13,239 bases of DNA from an uncultured Spirochaetaceae bacterium. Its GTDB lineage: Bacteria; Spirochaetota; Spirochaetia; Sphaerochaetales; Sphaerochaetaceae. The position numbers were made by a program, and so were the translations under genes. Below, piece by piece: positions 8,368 to 13,239 of this stretch (its first letter is position 1; the number at the start of each line of letters is the position of its first letter). The notes below the pieces were generated by a model. The model searched no databases. It was not told where the DNA came from and saw nothing but the letters and a program-made list of their open reading frames with translations. The stretch is taken from contig CALXON010000026.1 of assembly GCA_944389985.1 (NCBI GenBank), positions 1 to 13,239 on the forward strand, given 5' to 3'.

Positions 8368-8399
8368 ATTATAATCAGCCATGAATTTCCGGAAATCAA
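8368..8399 (-). promoter_or_regulatory. probable promoter of the sugar-binding protein/permease/mannosidase operon
   Basis: A perfect -10 box, TATAAT, lies at 8373-8368 on the minus strand, with TG four bases before it, close to an extended -10. The only -35-like hexamer is TTGATT (8399-8394), at 20 bp spacing, longer than the ideal 17, so the promoter may need an activator or rely on the near-extended -10. The predicted transcript would start near 8361 and have a leader of about 45 bases. A small inverted repeat, ACCC-N6-GGGT, at 8354-8367 covers the start region. Confidence 0.55.
8385..8396. promoter_or_regulatory. perfect 12-bp palindrome in the operon promoter, candidate operator
   Basis: ATTTCCGGAAAT reads the same on both strands. 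It sits upstream of the TATAAT box and overlaps the weak -35 position, where a repressor or activator dimer would be expected to bind. Its half-site TTTCCGG recurs at 8491-8497. The palindrome is seen directly; the regulator is unknown. The IclR-family protein in this window is one candidate, a sugar-responsive LacI or ROK protein elsewhere another. Confidence 0.45.
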
Positions 8400-8503
8400 C
8401 GTTTTAAAGAGCAGAATCTTTCATTTTTTGCGCTTTCTGAACCTCAATAAGATAAGGACCAGAAAGCCGAAATGAATCATTCCCTGATGATTTCCGGACA
8501 TTA

Positions 8504-8536
8504 TCCGGCAGAGCCAGTCATCCTTTTCCTGCCGGA
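8504..8536. repeat. 8-bp inverted repeat (hairpin) in the gap behind gudD
   Basis: TCCGGCAG at 8504-8511 pairs with CTGCCGGA at 8529-8536 around a 17-base loop. No U-tract follows in either direction, so it is not a standard terminator. A further near-palindrome, AATGAATCATT at 8471-8481, lies nearby. No gene is seen in 8317-8586. Apart from the promoter end near 8317-8400, this 270-bp stretch holds only these structured elements. Confidence 0.4.
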
Positions 8537-8557
8537 CATCCCGAAACCAAATCCACG

Positions 8558-8580
8558 GTACGCTCCCAGCTGAAGCGTAC
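8558..8580 (-). terminator. hairpin just behind gudD, weak terminator candidate
   Basis: GTACGCT at 8558-8564 and AGCGTAC at 8574-8580 form a 7-bp stem with a 9-base loop, six bases behind the gudD stop codon. On the minus strand the stem is followed by a moderately U-rich run (GGATTTGGTTT), not a solid U-tract. Position argues for 3'-end formation of the aldarate transcript; sequence quality is marginal. Confidence 0.4.
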
Positions 8581-8586
8581 TGACTG

Positions 8587-9912
8587 TCACCTGACCATAC
8601 AGGGCCGTTTTGGATCGAAGGTCCAGCCCGGGATCAGATACTGCATGCCGATGGCATCATTTCTGGCACCGAGACAGTTCTCCTTATAGAGCTCATGTGC
8701 CTTCAGGACCTGCTCCCTGTCGACCTCTATTCCAAGACCTGGCTTCTTCGGGATCGAGATGTATCCGTCCTCTATCTTCAGAGGCTCCTTCGTGAGTCTC
8801 TCGATTCCTTCCTGCCAGATCCAGTGCGTATCGATCGCCGTCGGATTTCCCGGAGCCGCCGCACCGACATGTGAGAACATCGCCAGTGATATATCGAAAT
8901 GGTTGTTGGAGTGTGAGCCCCATGTGAGTCCCAGATCATTGCAGAGCTGGGCGACTCTCGTGCTGCCGCGCATTGTCCAGAAATGAGGATCAGCAAGCGG
9001 GATATCGACACTGTTGAGAGCGATCGAATGAGTCATCTGCCTCCAGTCCGTAGCGATCATGTTGGTTGCCGTAGGAAGTCCTGTTGCCCTGCGGAACTCA
9101 GCCATTATCTCACGACCGCTGAAGCCGGCTTCTGCTCCACATGGATCCTCGCAGTATGTCAGGATTCCATGCATGTCCTTGCAGAGGGAGATCGCTTCCT
9201 TGAGAGACCATCCACCATTCGGATCGAGTGTGATGCGTGCATCAGGGAAGGCCTTCTTCAGGGCCTTGATCGCCTTGATCTCCTCCTTGCCCTCGAACAC
9301 TCCTCCCTTGAGCTTGAAATCCCTGAAGCCGTAAAGAGCCTGGCTTGCACGGGCAAGTTCGACAACCGCATCCGGAGTCATATGCTCCTCGCTTCTTATG
9401 CGGTACCACTCAACAGGGTTGTCAGGATCACTGTAATAAGGAAGATCTGTCTTCTTGCGGTCAGCGACATAGAAGAGATAGCCAAGAACCTTGACCTTGT
9501 CCCTTACCTGTCCGTCTCCGAGAAGCTGGCATACAGGAACTTCAAGGTATTTACCGAGAAGATCGAGAAGCGGTGCCTCGACAGCTGTGATCACATGTAT
9601 ACCTGTCCTGAGATCAAATGTCTGGAGTCCGCGGACATCGTTCTCATCATTTCCAAGAGCTTCCTTGACCTTGAGCAGTGTCTGGTTGTACTCACTGATC
9701 TTCGATCCGAGAACAACAGGCTTCACCTTCTCAAGTGCCTTTGTGATCTTCTCTCCACCCGGAACCTCTCCTACACCGGTTGCTCCTGAGCTGTCGGTCA
9801 GGATCACGATATTCCTGGTGAAATACGGGCCATGAGCGCCGGAAAGATTGAGCAGCATACAATCGCGGCCGGCAACCGGATAGATCTCCATTTCAGTGAT
9901 ATACGGAATCAT
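8587..9912 (-). CDS. gudD: D-glucarate dehydratase
   Basis: This 441-residue enolase-superfamily enzyme dehydrates D-glucarate (and by family habit L-idarate) to 5-keto-4-deoxy-D-glucarate, with Mg2+. As recalled, E. coli GudD is highly similar along the whole length with a constant offset of five residues, so the active site can be read across. K200 and K202 (FKLKGG) give the KxK base motif. D230, E255 and N284 are the metal ligands (TLDPNG, CEDPCGA, ATNM). D308 and H334 (WGSHSNNH) form the second catalytic dyad. All are present, so the enzyme should be active. The C-terminus also matches the family (PGWTFDPKRPCMVR). The start at 9912 has AGGAGAG about 9 bases upstream. The gene has its own promoter 98 bp behind the iclR gene. 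With garD and garR it forms a pathway from aldaric acids to glycerate and pyruvate. No dedicated aldarate transporter is in the window. Confidence 0.97.
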   Translation of the reverse strand: MIPYITEMEIYPVAGRDCMLLNLSGAHGPYFTRNIVILTDSSGATGVGEVPGGEKITKALEKVKPVVLGSKISEYNQTLLKVKEALGNDENDVRGLQTFDLRTGIHVITAVEAPLLDLLGKYLEVPVCQLLGDGQVRDKVKVLGYLFYVADRKKTDLPYYSDPDNPVEWYRIRSEEHMTPDAVVELARASQALYGFRDFKLKGGVFEGKEEIKAIKALKKAFPDARITLDPNGGWSLKEAISLCKDMHGILTYCEDPCGAEAGFSGREIMAEFRRATGLPTATNMIATDWRQMTHSIALNSVDIPLADPHFWTMRGSTRVAQLCNDLGLTWGSHSNNHFDISLAMFSHVGAAAPGNPTAIDTHWIWQEGIERLTKEPLKIEDGYISIPKKPGLGIEVDREQVLKAHELYKENCLGARNDAIGMQYLIPGWTFDPKRPCMVR

Positions 9913-9940
9913 CAGTAGTCTCTCCTTTTTTATGATTCAA

Positions 9941-9969
9941 ATGCTAAATTGCAAAATATGACCAGTCAA
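9941..9969 (-). promoter_or_regulatory. gudD promoter
   Basis: TTGACT (9969-9964) and TAGCAT (9946-9941) are separated by exactly 17 bp on the minus strand, 29 to 57 bases before the gudD start. The -35 matches consensus at five of six positions and the -10 at four. The AT-rich spacer supports it. It would let gudD be expressed separately from garR-garD-iclR. Confidence 0.6.
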
Positions 9970-9982
9970 TCTGACGACATAT
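9956..9982. promoter_or_regulatory. imperfect inverted repeat over the gudD -35 box, candidate IclR operator
   Basis: The segment has outer arms ATATG (9956-9960) and CATAT (9978-9982) and an inner pair GTCA-ATC-TGAC (9965-9975). The two centres are off by one base, so the symmetry is imperfect. It covers the -35 box of gudD and lies next to the iclR gene, a common arrangement for family operators. Symmetry is seen; binding is inference. Confidence 0.3.
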
Positions 9983-9993
9983 GGGATAAAGAC

Positions 9994-10015
9994 AAAAATC
10001 TGATCCTCTATCAGA
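9994..10015 (-). terminator. weak intrinsic terminator behind the IclR regulator gene
   Basis: On the minus strand TCTGAT (10015-10010), a 5-base loop and ATCAGA (10004-9999) are followed at once by TTTTT (9998-9994) and then GTCTTT. The iclR stop codon TGA lies within the first arm. The stem is only 6 bp with two G-C pairs, so termination would be partial, but the U-tract is right and a new promoter follows. Confidence 0.45.
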
Positions 10016-10790
10016 CCGCGATATAGCCGAGCATTCCGCTGATACGGCTTGCGGTCTCCTTCAGTTTCGGAATCGTCGCCTCTATCTCATCCGCGCTCAT
10101 GCTTGATTCAAGAGCACTTGTCGAGATCGCTCCGGCTATCCTGCCATCCTCCCCCATGACAGGAACCGCAGAGCAGTTGTCATTCGGTATGTATTCGTTC
10201 CTGTCCCTGCCGACTCTCTCGGCCCTGACCTTCGCAATCTCCTCAAGGAATGCAGCAGGATCCGTGATCGTCTCAGGAGTGAACGCTTTAAGTCCTTCAG
10301 TACGTTCTATCATCTCAAGGATCTCATCATCGGAAAGATCCGACACGAGAACCTTGCCGACACCCGTGCAGTGGAAGGGAACAAGCTTTCCCGGTGTGAA
10401 ATATGTACGCGGAATCTGGTTCGCCTCAATACGGTCTATCATCAGGATCTCGTCTCCGTTCCTGAGAGCGAGATTGACGTTGGCTTTCGGCACCTGACTC
10501 CAGAGAAGCTCGAGGCATGGCATCGCATACTTCCTGATCTCAAGCGCCTGAAGGGCCTTCCTTGAGAGTCTCAGGACCTTGAGAGACAGGGAATAGAGTC
10601 CTGTCCGGGGATCTTTCTGCACATATCCGGTGTCCTCAAGACTTCTGAGAAGTCTGAACGCCATGTTGCTGTTGCATTCAAGATCTCCTGCCACATCCTG
10701 TATCGACACAGGACCGGGCTGGGTGCCTATGAAGTCCAGGATCCTGAAGCTTCTGCTGACTGCATTGATGCTGTACCTGTCGTCCGCCAT
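10011..10790 (-). CDS. IclR-family transcriptional regulator, likely of aldarate catabolism
   Basis: This 259-residue cytoplasmic DNA-binding protein has an N-terminal winged helix-turn-helix (about 7-68, with SNMAFRLLRSLEDTGYV at 41-57 as the recognition-helix region) and a C-terminal effector domain (about 85-255). Effector-domain hallmarks are PFHCTGVGKVLVSDLSDDE (138-156) and the segment around C206, CSAVPVMGEDGRIAGAISTS (206-225). Family members bind small organic acids or sugar acids and act as repressors or activators of adjacent genes. Its position between garD and gudD makes glucarate, galactarate or their keto product plausible ligands. The start has GGAGAG close upstream, within the 10-bp gap after garD. 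A palindrome covering the gudD -35 box is a candidate target. Family is certain; the regulon is inferred. Confidence 0.95.
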   Translation of the reverse strand: MADDRYSINAVSRSFRILDFIGTQPGPVSIQDVAGDLECNSNMAFRLLRSLEDTGYVQKDPRTGLYSLSLKVLRLSRKALQALEIRKYAMPCLELLWSQVPKANVNLALRNGDEILMIDRIEANQIPRTYFTPGKLVPFHCTGVGKVLVSDLSDDEILEMIERTEGLKAFTPETITDPAAFLEEIAKVRAERVGRDRNEYIPNDNCSAVPVMGEDGRIAGAISTSALESSMSADEIEATIPKLKETASRISGMLGYIAV

Positions 10791-10800
10791 GATCTCTCCA

Positions 10801-12309
10801 TCAGGTTATCGGAGCAGGATTGTCTATCACGAGATCATTATAGAGTCCCAGAGATTCCGCCCTGCTCTGTTTTCCGCTTGCGACATCGAGAATCATGTTG
10901 TAGAGCTCAAGGCCCACATCATCGATGGACTTCTCTCCCGTGACTATGCCGCCTGCATCGATATCGAAAAGATCAGGCCACATGTCATAGAGCTCTGTAT
11001 GTGTGGAAATCTTCATGACAGGTATCTCTGAAAGGGAGTACGGTGTTCCGCGTCCCGTGCTGAATATCTGCAGTGTGATTCCAGATGCGAGCTGTGTCGG
11101 TCCGCATACGATATCGCTGGCGGGTGTCGCCGCGAAGATCAGGCCATGCTTTGTAGGAAGCTCTCCTGGTCCTATGACCTCCACGATCGGAGACTTTCCG
11201 CTCTTGGCAATGGAGCCCATGGCCTTCTCGACTATGTTGCTGAGACCACCGGCCTTGTTGCCTGGAGTCGGGTTCGCACTTCTGTCAGCGCCGCCCTTTG
11301 CGAGGTACTCATCGTACCAGCCGATCTCCTTCCTGAGCTTCTCCACAACCTCCTCGGAGGAACATCTCTCAGCAAGGAAGTGCACTCCGTCCCTGACCTC
11401 GGTGACCTCGGAGAACATGACAGTCGCCCCGTTTGCGGCGAGCATGTCGAAAGCTCTTCCAATCGACGGATTGGAGCTTATGCCGCTGAACGCGTCGGAG
11501 CCGCCGCACTGAGTGCCGACAATGAGCTTCGAGAGGGGAAGCTCAGTACGCTTCCTCTCATTCAGACGCTGTAGCTTTCTCTCTGCCATGCGGCAGATCT
11601 GAGCGACCATGTCTGAGAAACCATGGCACTTCTGGAGCACGAGCACATTGTCATCATTGATCTCCTCCGGAGAGAGAACACGGTCAAAGGTCAGCTTCTC
11701 ACAGCCGAGACCCACAACCATCAGCTCTCCTCCGAAATTGGGATGATGGATAAGATTCGAAATGCTCCTGATCGGGATGTATGCATCGGTGGCGTTGATG
11801 GCCACTCCGCATCCATAAGGATGGATCAGAGCCGACACACCATCCACATTGGGATACTTTGGAAGTATCTCCTTCTTTATCTTCTCCGCCGCTATCCTCA
11901 GCACACCTGCAGTGCACTGGACAGTCGTAGCGATACCGAGGATGTTCCTCGTACCTGCATAACGTCCTTCACCGTTGTCATAACCGAGGAAGGTCTTCCT
12001 TGCAGGCGGGTTCTGATAGACAACACCCTTACCGCCCGGGCGGAGAGAGGAAAGCGGAGGGGACATGGGGAGATCGATCATCTTCTCATTGATCCACTCA
12101 CCCTTCAGGACATCCCTGTTCACGGTTCCGAGCTCGACTCCGTAGCGTATCACCTTCTCGCCCTTCTTCATATCAGCAAGAGCGACCTTGTGCCCCTGCG
12201 GAACATCTGACAGGACAGTCAGATCAAAACCTTCGACCCTGCTGCCCTTCTCTATAGCCGATACTGCAATCGCGACATTGTCCTCGGATGATATCCTGAT
12301 GAGCCTCAT
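10801..12309 (-). CDS. garD: D-galactarate dehydratase (UxaA/GarD family)
   Basis: This 502-residue protein matches GarD as I recall it along its whole length, and not only the general UxaA family. Shared features include PQGHKVAL in the N-terminal SAF domain (H40), LPKYPNVDGV (149-158), GLGCEK (200-205), QCGGSDAFSG (267-276), ATVMFSEVTEVRD (295-307), KSGKSPIVEV (369-378) and the final NPAPIT. E. coli GarD is about 523 residues, so this copy is slightly shorter at the N-terminus. The enzyme uses ferrous iron to dehydrate D-galactarate to 5-keto-4-deoxy-D-glucarate, the same product as GudD. Altronate dehydratase (UxaA) is the main alternative, but the linked gudD and garR argue against it. 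The start has GAGGGG six bases upstream. It lies 25 bp behind garR and 10 bp before iclR, so it is an operon member. Confidence 0.93.
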   Translation of the reverse strand: MRLIRISSEDNVAIAVSAIEKGSRVEGFDLTVLSDVPQGHKVALADMKKGEKVIRYGVELGTVNRDVLKGEWINEKMIDLPMSPPLSSLRPGGKGVVYQNPPARKTFLGYDNGEGRYAGTRNILGIATTVQCTAGVLRIAAEKIKKEILPKYPNVDGVSALIHPYGCGVAINATDAYIPIRSISNLIHHPNFGGELMVVGLGCEKLTFDRVLSPEEINDDNVLVLQKCHGFSDMVAQICRMAERKLQRLNERKRTELPLSKLIVGTQCGGSDAFSGISSNPSIGRAFDMLAANGATVMFSEVTEVRDGVHFLAERCSSEEVVEKLRKEIGWYDEYLAKGGADRSANPTPGNKAGGLSNIVEKAMGSIAKSGKSPIVEVIGPGELPTKHGLIFAATPASDIVCGPTQLASGITLQIFSTGRGTPYSLSEIPVMKISTHTELYDMWPDLFDIDAGGIVTGEKSIDDVGLELYNMILDVASGKQSRAESLGLYNDLVIDNPAPIT

Positions 12310-12334
12310 TCCATTCCCCTCTTTCCAAGACTGT

Positions 12335-13219
12335 TTATTTCTTGATAGAAACTTCGCTTATCTTCTCGTAGTACCTGGCAAGGGCACTGTGATCCTCTTT
12401 CTCATAGCCATATGCCTTGAGAGACTGCATCATCTCCATGACCTCTCCTGTAAGAGGAACAGGAACGTTGACGGCATGTGCGGCATTGAGGGCATTCGTG
12501 AGATCCTTGATATGGAGCTCGATCCTGAATCCCGGCTTGTAGTTTCCGTCGATCATCATAGGAGCCTTCGCATCCATTACGGTTGAACCTGCAAGTCCTC
12601 CCCTGATCGCCTGATAGACAAGCTCCGGATCAGCGCCGACCTTCTTGCTGAAAGTAAGGGCCTCAGCCACTGCTGCGATGTTGCACGCGACGACGATCTG
12701 GTTAGCGAGCTTTGCGATGTTTCCGGCTCCGAGCTCTCCGACATATGTCACTGAACCGGCCATTGCCTTGAGAAGCGGGAGATACTTGTCGAATGTCTCT
12801 TTCTTACCGCCGACCATGACAGAAAGTGTTCCGTCTATAGCCTTTGGCTCTCCACCTGATACAGGAGCATCGAGCATGTCACAGCCCTTGGCCTTGAGTT
12901 CCTCGCCGATCTTCTTGCTCTCAACCGGATCGATTGAGGACATATCGATGAGAGTGAATCCAGCCTTCGCAGTCTCGATGAGTCCGCCTTTGCCGAGTAC
13001 AGCGTTCCTGACCTGAGGGCTGTTCTGGACCATTGTGATGGCCTGATCACACTCAGAAGCGACAGCAGCTCCATTCTCAGCAGCCTTTGCTCCAAAGGAA
13101 ACGAGATCAGCGACCGCATCCTTGTTGAGATCACAGACAACGAGCTCGTGGCCGGCCTTGATGAGATTCTTTGCCATCGGGCGACCCATGATGCCTAATC
13201 CGATAAATCCGATTTTCAT
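12335..13219 (-). CDS. garR: tartronate semialdehyde reductase (2-hydroxy-3-oxopropionate reductase)
   Basis: This 294-residue enzyme of the beta-hydroxyacid dehydrogenase family reduces tartronate semialdehyde to D-glycerate. It carries the dinucleotide-binding GLGIMG (7-12), DAPVSGGEPKAIDGTLSVMVGG (residues 117-138, substrate binding) and the catalytic lysine K170 in GNIAKLANQ, with N174 following. The acidic D30 at the end of the second strand favours NADH over NADPH. RGGLAGSTVMDAKAP and HSALARYYEKI at the C-terminal end match GarR specifically (E. coli GarR is 294 residues). Its close relatives GlxR (glyoxylate pathway) and 3-hydroxyisobutyrate dehydrogenase are alternatives; the gar neighbours decide for GarR. 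The start has AGGAGG nine bases upstream (13234-13229). It is the first visible gene of the garR-garD-iclR unit; its promoter lies beyond the right edge. Confidence 0.94.
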   Translation of the reverse strand: MKIGFIGLGIMGRPMAKNLIKAGHELVVCDLNKDAVADLVSFGAKAAENGAAVASECDQAITMVQNSPQVRNAVLGKGGLIETAKAGFTLIDMSSIDPVESKKIGEELKAKGCDMLDAPVSGGEPKAIDGTLSVMVGGKKETFDKYLPLLKAMAGSVTYVGELGAGNIAKLANQIVVACNIAAVAEALTFSKKVGADPELVYQAIRGGLAGSTVMDAKAPMMIDGNYKPGFRIELHIKDLTNALNAAHAVNVPVPLTGEVMEMMQSLKAYGYEKEDHSALARYYEKISEVSIKK

Positions 13220-13239
13220 ATCAGTATTCCTCCTGCAAG

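Noticed and set aside
8317..8382. 22-residue N-terminal extension of the sugar-binding protein
   Set aside because: It would cover the likely transcript start and leader, lacks an RBS at 8382, and would place the signal peptide internally.
8394..8440. Possible catabolite-repression (cre/LacI-type) sites around AAAACGTTGATT and GAAAGCGCAAAAA
   Set aside because: Only one half of each site resembles the consensus; symmetry around the central CG is poor, so I do not call a site.
8983..9789. 268-residue open frame on the plus strand
   Set aside because: It lies wholly antisense to gudD, whose full-length match and intact catalytic residues are unambiguous. The antisense frame has no recognisable motif, no good RBS, and is explained by codon bias in gudD.
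11623..12210. 195-residue plus-strand open frame
   Set aside because: Antisense to garD; no motif, no RBS, and garD is intact across this span.
10801..12309. Altronate dehydratase (UxaA) as the identity of the garD gene
   Set aside because: The detailed sequence follows GarD rather than UxaA, and the neighbours are garR and gudD, not uxaB/uxaC or uronate genes.

Overview
All genes lie on the minus strand, so transcription runs from high to low coordinates. The window is gene-dense (nine complete genes and one cut by the left edge), with short gaps, overlapping start/stop codons and roughly balanced base composition. I see no tRNA, rRNA, CRISPR array, insertion sequence or phage gene. The organism is probably an anaerobic, host- or gut-associated bacterium. 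My best guess is a spirochaete of the Sphaerochaeta/Treponema kind, because the sugar-binding protein has a signal peptide ending in Phe-Ala-Gly-Gly with no lipobox cysteine, a style I associate with that group, and because its CUT1 ABC transporter has no adjacent ATPase gene. This assignment is an inference.

Region A (13239 to about 8590) is an aldarate (sugar diacid) catabolic cluster. It holds garR (tartronate semialdehyde reductase), garD (galactarate dehydratase), an IclR-family regulator and gudD (glucarate dehydratase). GarD and GudD make the same product, 5-keto-4-deoxy-D-glucarate, from galactarate and glucarate respectively. An aldolase, not in the window, would cleave it to pyruvate and tartronate semialdehyde, which GarR reduces to D-glycerate. 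garR, garD and iclR are tightly spaced. gudD follows a 98-bp gap that holds a good sigma-70-like promoter, an imperfect inverted repeat over its -35 box, and a weak terminator-like hairpin behind iclR.

Region B (about 8586 to 1998) starts with a 270-bp non-coding stretch containing hairpins behind gudD and a likely promoter with a perfect 12-bp palindrome. It then runs as an operon: sugar-binding protein, two CUT1 ABC permeases and a cytoplasmic GH38 alpha-mannosidase. The simplest reading is uptake and intracellular cleavage of an alpha-mannoside. The ABC ATPase is presumably supplied in trans.

Region C (about 1985 to 1), behind a strong hairpin, holds large and small subunits of a LeuC/LeuD-type hydro-lyase and the start of a membrane protein resembling the bile acid:sodium symporter (BASS) superfamily. 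The three overlap one another. No other leucine gene is nearby, and the small subunit has an unusual substrate-loop sequence. This suggests a catabolic hydroxy-acid dehydratase paired with a carboxylate transporter rather than leucine biosynthesis. This three-gene module is the least explained part of the window.
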